Below are positions 49,844-56,070 of a stretch of 64,000 nucleotides of DNA, piece by piece (within the stretch, counting starts at the first letter, position 1; the number at the start of each line of letters is the position of its first letter). The notes beneath the pieces are model-generated. The model was not told the origin of the DNA. It made no database searches and worked only from the letters and a program-made list of their open reading frames with translations. The translations under genes and the position numbers were made by a program. The stretch is from Streptomonospora nanhaiensis (GTDB lineage Bacteria; Actinomycetota; Actinomycetes; Streptosporangiales; Streptosporangiaceae), in contig NZ_CP113264.1 in the NCBI RefSeq assembly GCF_026642255.1, positions 3,968,001-4,032,000 on the forward strand. Direction: 5' to 3'.

Positions 49844-50770
49844 CTAGGGGGCTGTTTCGGTCCCGGGGTGGAAGGGGACTCCGGTGAGCTGCTCACTCGC
49901 CGCCCACAGCCGCCTGCCCTCCGCGGGGTCGTCGGCGCCCGTGGGGAGCTTGGCGGGCTTGGGGGTGCCGGAGGTCTGGTCGCGTCCGGCGGGGCCGATG
50001 AATTCTCCGGAGCCGACGCGCGTACTGGTCGCCGCGTACAGGGAGGGCCAGGCCGCGCCCTCGGCCGAGCCCATGAGCAGGCGTGCGGCGATCGGGGTGA
50101 CCAGGCGGCTCAGAGCGTCGCTGCCGTGCTGCTGCAGTCCGGTCATCGCCGACCCCGGGTGGACGACGAGCGCCTCGACGGGGCTGGCTGCCGTGCGGCG
50201 CGCGAGTTCGAGGGTGTAGACGATGTTGGCGCGCTTGGACTTGGCGTAGGCGCCCATGGCGCGGTAGCCCTTCTCGCTCATCAGGTCGTCGAGCCTGCCC
50301 GTCGGCCACCGCGCCGCGATGGCGCTGACGGTGACCACGCGCGGCGCGGACGAGCGGCGCACGGCGGGCCAGACCTGGGCGTCGAAGGCGAAGTGGCCCA
50401 GGTGGTTGGTGCCGACCGTCATCTCGAAACCGTCGCGTGTCAGCCGGCGCTCGGGCAGGTTCATCACGCCGGCGTTGTTGAAGAGCAGGTCGACCGTCTC
50501 GGTCTCGGCGATGCGCGTGGCGGCGTCGCGGACGGAGGAGAGGTCGGACAGGTCGAGCAGCAGTGTGTCGGCCCGGGCCCCGGGAGTGGAGGCGCGCACG
50601 GCCTCCGCAGCCTGGTCCAGCTTGGCCTGGCTGCGTCCGGCCAGGATGACGCGGGCCCCGTGCCGGGCCAGGACGCGCGCGGTCTCGAGCCCGATCCCGC
50701 TGCTCCCGCCGGTGATCAGCGCCGTGCGGCCGCTCTGGTCGGGGATGCTGTCAGGCGTCCAGTGGTTCAT
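49844..50770 (-). CDS. Short-chain dehydrogenase (retinol-dehydrogenase-like SDR)
   Basis: 308 residues. GGAG precedes the ATG at 50768-50770. Cofactor motif TGGSSGIG near residue 21, NNAGVMN, Ser in TVSAIAA, and YAKSK (Tyr/Lys) are complete. The AGRSQAKL after the second strand favours NADP(H). Length and C-terminal extension fit the WW-oxidoreductase/retinol-dehydrogenase-like group used on ketones and lipophilic carbonyls. Its stop codon TAG lies in the IS5 target duplication, so it has been kept intact. It forms an operon with the SnoaL-like gene upstream and is divergent from a TetR regulator. Confidence 0.9.
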   Translation of the reverse strand: MNHWTPDSIPDQSGRTALITGGSSGIGLETARVLARHGARVILAGRSQAKLDQAAEAVRASTPGARADTLLLDLSDLSSVRDAATRIAETETVDLLFNNAGVMNLPERRLTRDGFEMTVGTNHLGHFAFDAQVWPAVRRSSAPRVVTVSAIAARWPTGRLDDLMSEKGYRAMGAYAKSKRANIVYTLELARRTAASPVEALVVHPGSAMTGLQQHGSDALSRLVTPIAARLLMGSAEGAAWPSLYAATSTRVGSGEFIGPAGRDQTSGTPKPAKLPTGADDPAEGRRLWAASEQLTGVPFHPGTETAP

Positions 50771-50811
50771 CTCTGTGGTTCTCCGCCGGTTCGTTGTGTG
50801 CTGCGCGCGGG

Positions 50812-51255
50812 TCATGCGGCGCTCGGAAGGGTCGTGATGCCGAGCTGGAAGAGCATGCCGAGGATGTCCTCGGCGAAGGTGGCTTCGGCGATCTTGTGGT
50901 CCTTGATGCGGTACACGGCGGTGCCCAGCCATCGGGCGTGCCTGCCGGTGGGAGCGGTGCCCATGAATGCGCCGGTGTGGGTGCCGCTGTTGGTGAACAG
51001 CAGCACGACGGTGTCGCCCTGCGCGACGACCTGGATGACGTCCAGGCGCATGCCGGTGAAGGCGCCGACGGCGTTGGCCGCCATGAAGTTCTTGTAGGCG
51101 TCGATGCCGTGGTGCTCCCCTAGGCTGCCGCCGCGCCAGATCATGTCGTCGGCCCAGAGCTCGTCGATCGTGTCGAGGTCGCCTCCGTTGACGACTTCGT
51201 CGACGAAGCGTCTGACGACCGCGATGTTCGCTTCGGTGCTTGCGGCGGGGCTCAT
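50812..51255 (-). CDS. SnoaL-like ester cyclase/NTF2-fold protein
   Basis: 147 residues from the ATG at 51253-51255; GAAAGCGAG lies upstream. The sequence NIAVVRRFVDEVVNGGDLDTIDELWADDMIW, then FMAANAVGAFTGMRLDVIQVVAQGDTVVLLFTNSGTH, fits the SnoaL polyketide-cyclase family (cone-shaped alpha+beta barrel). In aromatic polyketide pathways these close rings; orphan members are common and of unknown role. The conserved His and Asp positions of SnoaL are partly present. It precedes the SDR gene by 41 bp and shares TetR control. Confidence 0.85.
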   Translation of the reverse strand: MSPAASTEANIAVVRRFVDEVVNGGDLDTIDELWADDMIWRGGSLGEHHGIDAYKNFMAANAVGAFTGMRLDVIQVVAQGDTVVLLFTNSGTHTGAFMGTAPTGRHARWLGTAVYRIKDHKIAEATFAEDILGMLFQLGITTLPSAA

Positions 51256-51391
51256 GGTGTTCTCGCTTTCAGGGGGTGCCACGGCAACCCCTTGCGTAAG
51301 CGGAAAGCTACTCACAGTGGTGCACGGAGCAGTCCGGATGGCGACCGGCTGCCCGGCCAGGAGGTCTTCTGTGGCGCGACCCCAAGTTAAG

Positions 51392-51426
51392 GGACCGGTG
51401 GTCTGATGTCAAAAGACCGGCAGTCT
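51392..51426. promoter_or_regulatory. Two GACCGG-N2-GTCTG operator repeats
   Basis: GACCGGTGGTCTG (51392-51404) and GACCGGCAGTCTG (51414-51426) lie 22 bp apart, immediately before the TetR start at 51440. Each contains GACC...GTCT-type inverted halves. They are probably sites for the TetR protein that controls the divergent SnoaL/SDR operon and itself. Confidence 0.6.
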
Positions 51427-51439
51427 GTATCCTTGGGGT

Positions 51440-52114
51440 ATGACGAACTTCCAGCGTGCGCGCAGTGAGGAGCAGCGCGAGATACGGCGCCAGGCCATCC
51501 TCGACACCACCGCGACCATGCTCGAGGAGATGCCCGCCAGTGCCGTCAGCCTCAACGAACTGAGCCGCCGTGTCGGGCTGGCGAAGTCCAACGTGCTGCG
51601 CTACTTCGAATCCCGCGAGGCGATCCTGCTGGAGCTGCTCGACCGTGCCTGGCAGCAGTGGATCGCCGACCTGCCCGTCCTCCTCGACGCCGGCATCGAC
51701 CAGGCGGCGTCCGTGGACCGGCGTACGGAGCAGTTCGCCACCGTCGTGGCCCGCTCCCTCGCAGAGCGCCGGGTCCTGTGCGACCTGCTGAGCGCGCAGG
51801 CGGGGGTGCTGGAGCACAACGTCTCCGCCGAGGTGGCCGCCCGCTACAAGCGCGCGGCCGTGGCCAACGTCGCCGACATCGCGGCGTTGGCCCACCGGCA
51901 CCTTCCCGAGCTGGGCAACAGCGCACCCCAGCTGATCGCGGCCATGATCATGGCCATCGGTGCCGTGTGGACGCACTCCCGCCCCTCCGAGGCGATGCTG
52001 GCCGCCTACCAGGCCGACCCGTCACTCACCGCGTTCAAGCTGGACTTCGTGACTGCTCTGCAGGAGATGCTGGCCACCCTCACCGCGGGCACCATCGCCC
52101 GCGCCTCCCTGTGA
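51440..52114 (+). CDS. TetR-family regulator of the SnoaL/SDR operon
   Basis: 224 residues. HTH: AVSLNELSRRVGLAKSNVLRYFESREAILLELL. The C-terminal helical domain includes SVDRRTEQFATVVARSLAERRVLCDLLSAQAGVLEHN, typical of TetR_C domains found in oxidoreductase-linked regulators. It is divergent from the SnoaL-like/SDR genes. Two GACCGG-GTCTG repeats lie directly before its start. The start has no strong Shine-Dalgarno (TTGGGGT precedes the ATG). Confidence 0.9.
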   Translation: MTNFQRARSEEQREIRRQAILDTTATMLEEMPASAVSLNELSRRVGLAKSNVLRYFESREAILLELLDRAWQQWIADLPVLLDAGIDQAASVDRRTEQFATVVARSLAERRVLCDLLSAQAGVLEHNVSAEVAARYKRAAVANVADIAALAHRHLPELGNSAPQLIAAMIMAIGAVWTHSRPSEAMLAAYQADPSLTAFKLDFVTALQEMLATLTAGTIARASL

Positions 52115-52456
52115 CCCACCCGTGCCGGAGCAACGTCGCGGACGACACGGCCGTCAACCTTCTCGCAGCCCGGGCCGTCACAGGGCGGTGAGGGTGCGCA
52201 CCGTCGGAGCCCGAGCGCGCCGAGCAGTCCACGGCCAAGGACGACTGAGCCCACAGAGCCCTCCACACGACGGTCTCGCGCTCTACACAAGCAGGCAGAG
52301 CTGACCGACGACGAGTAGCCCCTCCAGCCCTCTTCCGCGCAGGGTGGCCGCGTCCGGCCATGGCCACACCCGGACGCCCAAGAGACCTTGGCTGTGCCAA
52401 CCATGGCGCGCATGCTGTGCTTGCCCTATTTACCTTTGACGCAAGGAGTTCTCGTC
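52115..52456. other. Intergenic region without a supportable gene
   Basis: About 340 bp. Open frames exist on the complementary strand but without family resemblance or consistent third-position bias. The right end holds the promoter and ribosome site of the secreted protein gene. Confidence 0.35.
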
Positions 52457-52771
52457 ATGCTTGGGAAGACGACTTCAGCAATCGCCGCCAGCGCGCTGGC
52501 GGCGGCCGGGCTTCTGGCTTGGTCCACTCCCGCCGCCGCAGCGACAGCTCCGCAGGCCGCTGCGGCGGTCCCCAACTGCGTTACCACCAGCCTCAACGAC
52601 AGCGGAGCTACGGACTATCTGACGGTGTACAACGATTGCGACGACAACCTTCGTATCAAAGTCCTGCTGGCCTACGGCCCCGATTTCTCCTGCACAACGA
52701 TTGCCGCGAACGGTCAGATGAGCTACCAGTGGCCGTGGCCCAGCAGGTTCGACGGCCTCCAGGAATGCTAG
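52457..52771 (+). CDS. Small secreted four-cysteine protein, alpha-amylase-inhibitor-like
   Basis: 104 residues; AAGGAG lies upstream of the ATG at 52457. A signal peptide (MLGKTTSAIAASALAAAGLLAW, cut near AAAA) is followed by a mature domain of about 70 residues with four cysteines placed like those of tendamistat-type inhibitors: PNCV, YNDC, FSC, QEC. The segment YLTVYNDCDDNLRIKVLLAYGPDFSC is beta-rich and would form two disulfide-linked sheets. The inhibitor's Trp-Arg-Tyr contact triad is not seen, so amylase binding is uncertain. A secreted effector or matrix protein is possible. A terminator lies downstream at 52881. Confidence 0.7.
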   Translation: MLGKTTSAIAASALAAAGLLAWSTPAAAATAPQAAAAVPNCVTTSLNDSGATDYLTVYNDCDDNLRIKVLLAYGPDFSCTTIAANGQMSYQWPWPSRFDGLQEC

Positions 52772-52880
52772 AAGGCCTGATTCCCCCGAAGCTACGGGCA
52801 GCCGACGCGCTGAGGTCCGCTGTGGCCCCCCAGGTGCGGCGCCTGCTCGACCTGGCCGCCCAGCTCCACCCCTGACACCA

Positions 52881-52917
52881 GCCCCGCCCTCCACCCTCGC
52901 GTGGAAGGCGGGGCTTT
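52881..52917 (+). terminator. Intrinsic terminator
   Basis: A 14-bp stem with one mismatch (52881-52894 with 52901-52914), a 6-nt loop and TTT directly after. It follows the small secreted protein gene by about 110 bp. Confidence 0.7.
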
Positions 52918-53116
52918 CTCGTGCGCGGCTGCAGTGTCCCCAGGCTCTTACGCGATGAACCTGCCGCGCGGCGGGTTCTGGCGCAGGTCACCTCAGCCCG
53001 CCCGGCCGCCAAGACGACCCTGACCACCCCGCCCCGACTCCCCGAGGTCCAGGAGGACCACTGCAGGATCTGGTGGGAGACCCCGTGTCGTGCTCAGAAC
53101 GGGGTCTCATAGAGGC

Positions 53117-53615
53117 ATGGATCTCTCCCTCCTCGACGCCTGGAACCTGTGGTGGTCCGGGCAGCAACTCACCGGCCACACCCTGTACGGCGTGCCCGTG
53201 CTGTGGTTGGGCAGACTCGGGAAACTGCTCGCGTTCCTCGCCGGTACCACCATCCTCCTGGACGTCATCGGCCCGGCCCGGCTGATGACCTGGGGGCGCG
53301 CCCTTCGTACCGAGCGCGAAGGCCCGTACTTCATCGTCGGACTGCTCGGTGTGGTGCTGCTCGGGTTGTTGCTGCTCATCGTGGCGGTCGCACTCGTACC
53401 CGAGCGCTGTGGCGGGACGATGGGGGGCGCCCCTCCTCATCGCCCTGGCCGTGCTCGCGGTCTACCCCACCGTCTGGCTGTTGCTGCTCCACGGGCCGTC
53501 CGCGGTGGCCGGCTTCGGGGCCCTGTTGGAGCGGCCCCGCTTCGAGCGAGCGGTACGCGTCATCGCGGTCCCGCTGTTCCTGCTCGGGTTCGCCCTGGAT
53601 TACCTCGCCTCCTAG
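53117..53615 (+). pseudogene. Membrane protein gene with a frameshift in a G6 run
   Basis: From the ATG at 53117 the frame gives MDLSLLDAWNLWWSG, a first helix (LGKLLAFLAGTTILLDVIGP) and a second (YFIVGLLGVVLLGLLLLIVAVALVP), then loses sense after a run of six G at 53422-53427. Removing one G restores a second frame with two more helices (LLIALAVLAVYPTVWLLLLHG; VIAVPLFLLGFALDYLAS) to the TAG at 53615. The joined protein is a small four-helix membrane protein of about 165 residues, not recognised as a family. Either the gene is broken, the run varies in length, or the sequence has an error there. Confidence 0.6.
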
Positions 53616-53753
53616 GCAGGCACCCCGGGAGCGGTGAGGGTCTCAAGGCAGGCCTCTGGGAACTCAGCCCGTTTCCGGGTGTCGAGAACGCGGCGCCGGC
53701 TCCGTCCCGGGTACACCTGGGCACGCCGGGCCACGCGACGAAGGAGAACCACC

Positions 53754-54194
53754 ATGACGATTCAGCGGATGGACAACGTCGGCATCGTCGTCGACGACCT
53801 GGAGGCCGCCATCGCCTTCTTCACCGAACTCGGCATGGAATTAGAGGGCAGAGCGCAGATCGAGGGCCCCTGGGCGGACCGCACCGTCGGACTCGACGGC
53901 GTCCGCTGCGACATCGCGATGATGCGCACCCCAGACGGGCACGGACGTCTTGAGCTGGCAAAATACCACTCCCCCGCGCCGATCGGCGCCGGTCCGCACA
54001 ACCCGCCGCACAACACGCTGGGCATGCATCGCGTCATGTTCGCCGTCGACGACATCGAGGACGTCGTTGCCCGTCTGCGCACTCACGGCGCCGAACTCGT
54101 CGGTGAGCTGGCCCGGTACGGGGACAGCTACCGGCTCTGCTACGTCCGCGGCCCCGCGGGGATCATCGTCGGGTTGGCCGAACAGCTCGGTTAG
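53754..54194 (+). CDS. VOC-family (glyoxalase/bleomycin-resistance-like) protein
   Basis: 146 residues; AAGGAG lies seven bases before the ATG. The paired beta-alpha-beta modules are clear: MDNVGIVVDDLEAAIAFFTELGMELEGR in the first half and GMHRVMFAVDDIEDVVARLRTHGAELVGE in the second. The first strand has Asn instead of the usual metal-binding His, and RLCYVRGPAGIIVGLAEQ near the end keeps a Glu. Family members include lyases, dioxygenases and drug-binding proteins; the substrate is not clear, and one metal ligand appears altered. It stands alone before a long perfect palindrome. Confidence 0.88.
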   Translation: MTIQRMDNVGIVVDDLEAAIAFFTELGMELEGRAQIEGPWADRTVGLDGVRCDIAMMRTPDGHGRLELAKYHSPAPIGAGPHNPPHNTLGMHRVMFAVDDIEDVVARLRTHGAELVGELARYGDSYRLCYVRGPAGIIVGLAEQLG

Positions 54195-54296
54195 CGATGG
54201 CACGGGCACCGTTGCGCGAACGCGTGACCAGGCGTTCCCGCTTCCGACCGACCCGATCGGCGGATCCCCGATAGGATCACGCCTTGCCGATCACCA

Positions 54297-54330
54297 CCCG
54301 CCGGCTCGTGGATATCCACGAGCCGGCGGG
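54297..54330. terminator. 34-bp perfect palindrome between convergent genes
   Basis: Two 17-base arms (CCCGCCGGCTCGTGGAT and its exact complement) meet with no spacer, centred at 54313/54314. It lies between the VOC gene and the leftward small membrane gene and can terminate both directions; a protein-binding role is also possible for a site this symmetrical. Confidence 0.55.
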
Positions 54331-54424
54331 GTCCCGGCGGGGTGCCCCGGGTTTCCTGGCAGGACACAGGGGGCACCACGCCGGTCGCGGGCGCTCCGGC
54401 CGCTCGGCCCGGAACGGTGTCCGG

Positions 54425-54679
54425 TCACTCCTGCACGGTGACGTTCACCTGCAGGGTCGAGCGGTCGGAGTCGCTCCCGGGCGTCGGCCGGGCGGACGTG
54501 TACCACTGGCCCACGCCGACCGCCAGCGCCGCGGCCGCGATCACCACTCCCAAGGCCGTGAGCAGGAGCATCCTCGTGTTCCGCCGGGCCTCCTCGGCGG
54601 CCGGACCGTTCTCGGCGGAGCAGCACTCCGCCCTCTTCCGGGCGCGTCGGCCCCGCGCCCCGTCCCGGTTGTCGGACAC
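54425..54679 (-). CDS. Small single-pass membrane protein
   Basis: 84 residues from the GTG at 54677-54679 (AGAGGG upstream). A basic, Arg-rich N-terminus with a CC pair (RRARKRAECCSAENG) is followed by one membrane helix (RMLLLTALGVVIAAAALAVGVGQWY) and a short outer tail (STLQVNVTVQE). I do not recognise the family. It follows the HTH-domain gene at 54757 by 77 bp on the same strand, and the two appear to be an operon. Confidence 0.6.
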   Translation of the reverse strand: MSDNRDGARGRRARKRAECCSAENGPAAEEARRNTRMLLLTALGVVIAAAALAVGVGQWYTSARPTPGSDSDRSTLQVNVTVQE

Positions 54680-54756
54680 CTGTCCCTCTGCCTCTCCTCG
54701 CGCGCGAGACCTGGGCCTTCTCCGCTGGGGCCGACGGGCCCCGTCCCCCCGCACCG

Positions 54757-55362
54757 TCAGTCCTTCGGCGGGAGCAGGATCATGGTGGGGCGCTCCTCGC
54801 CGTTCTGGTCCAGGCGCCGCCATGCCGTCACCCACCGCTGGAAGTCCTCCTCGGACCCTCCGCACGCGACCACGAACGCGTTGAGCACGGAGTACTTGGG
54901 GAGCTGGTCACCGCGCAGCGTCGCACAGAAGGCCGCCGCCGAGCAGAACTCCACCCGGCGGTTCATCTCCCGGAACGAGGGCTCCCCCGCCCACCGCCGG
55001 TAGCGGCGCATGGTCTCGATGAACTCGGCGGGGGTCGCGGCCAGGAGCGGGTCGGGCTTGAGGTCGTGGCCCGGAAGGTCCGGCACGGCCTGCGGCCGGC
55101 GGCGCGCCCCGGCCGCGGAACCGTGGGAGGAGCGCTCGCCGACGACGAGCACCTCCACGCTGCGGCCGGTCCGGGTGCGGGGCTCCTCCGGGGGCGTCAC
55201 GGAGACCACCGGGACCACGGGGACCTCGCCCCACAGCATTCCCTCGGCGTCCACGCGGACCCGGCGCGGCAGGGCGTCGGGAACGACTTCGTAGCCGTAT
55301 TCGGGGCGGTAGCGGAACAGGGACTGCTGGGGGCCGCTCTCGGGCTGGCGCCGCTGGTTCAT
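54757..55362 (-). CDS. Actinobacterial HTH-domain protein of unknown role
   Basis: 201 residues from the ATG at 55360-55362, with GGAGG upstream. The C-terminal half TPAEFIETMRRYRRWAGEPSFREMNRR, then LRGDQLPKYSVLNAFVVACGGSEEDFQRWVTAWRRL, is the lambda-repressor-like XRE domain typical of actinobacterial proteins that carry it before AAA or TPR modules (P-x-x-F...WAG.PS.R...LP....V..F..ACG....W..AW). Here that domain stands at the end of a short protein whose N-terminal ~100 residues are Pro/Arg-rich and disordered. DNA or protein binding is likely. Followed by a small membrane protein gene. Confidence 0.75.
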   Translation of the reverse strand: MNQRRQPESGPQQSLFRYRPEYGYEVVPDALPRRVRVDAEGMLWGEVPVVPVVSVTPPEEPRTRTGRSVEVLVVGERSSHGSAAGARRRPQAVPDLPGHDLKPDPLLAATPAEFIETMRRYRRWAGEPSFREMNRRVEFCSAAAFCATLRGDQLPKYSVLNAFVVACGGSEEDFQRWVTAWRRLDQNGEERPTMILLPPKD

Positions 55363-56070
55363 CGGCCGGCCTCCGCCCCGTGCGCGACGGGGGCGGTGCC
55401 CCCGGTCCGGCCGCAGGCGCACAACGTGCCTGTGGATGTGGTGCCCCTGTGAAAGATGAAGCGAATCATGGGCTCAACAACCCTTTCGTGAAGGATTTTC
55501 CTCTTCGACTGGACCGGAACACACCCGCTCATAGCGGAAAGAAATCGCGACAGATACCCCGGAGACGTCGCGATCGAGAGGTGGATGCCCGTGAGGTGTC
55601 GATGTGGGGAAAAGTACCTCAAGTCGAGGAGGAAGCGGCATGGGGGAGAACAGGGTATGCCCGATTGAGTGCCTAATATGAACCAATGAGCCTGATGCGC
55701 ACACACGTCGGAATCGCGTTCCCAGGCGTTCAGAAACGTTCAGGAACGTTCACAGGTGAGATCTACTCGTTCGTAGGCTTTTAAACGCGGCACGCCGGGT
55801 ACAAAACGCCATGCGCGGATCAGAACAAGTTTCTCAGTTCCGGTCACGCGCAAACCAGGTTATCGGAATTCTGAAACCTGGGAGGGCGACTCGACTGGAC
55901 ACCGGGGAGCGAGGAGTGGAGACCTTCGCGCCCCGTTCGAGAAGGTGCCCCCTGCGCCGCCTCCGGTAGGTCCCCCCGAGCTACCGGAGGCGGCCCGAAC
56001 CCCCGGCGACCACCGTCCCGGCGTCGTCCGGCCCGCGAACGGCTTCGGCAGCCCCACACACCGGCACGGC
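55363..56070. other. AT-richer intergenic region with an iterated repeat
   Basis: About 700 bp. A low-confidence open frame crosses it, but the composition and lack of domains argue against coding. The stretch 55460-55870 is conspicuously AT-richer. It contains four 10-bp-spaced CGTTC repeats (see separate entry) and should hold the promoter of the leftward HTH/membrane-protein pair. Confidence 0.5.
55717..55752. repeat. Four CGTTC repeats at exact 10-bp steps
   Basis: CGTTCC (55717), CGTTCA (55727), CGTTCA (55737) and CGTTCA (55747) are spaced by exactly 10 bp, with similar flanks (AGG, GAAA, GGAA, CAGG). A weaker CGTTCG occurs at 55768. In-phase tandem sites of this kind suit cooperative binding of a small regulator along one face of the helix. 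Confidence 0.6.

Noticed and set aside
52765-52875. A 36-codon frame overlapping the stop of the small secreted protein gene
   Set aside because: Helical sequence (AADALRSAVAPQVRRLLDLAAQ), but no ribosome site beyond coupling and no known family; may be a remnant.
55380-55676. A 98-codon + strand frame in the AT-richer gap
   Set aside because: Runs across obviously non-coding composition; no domain or good start.
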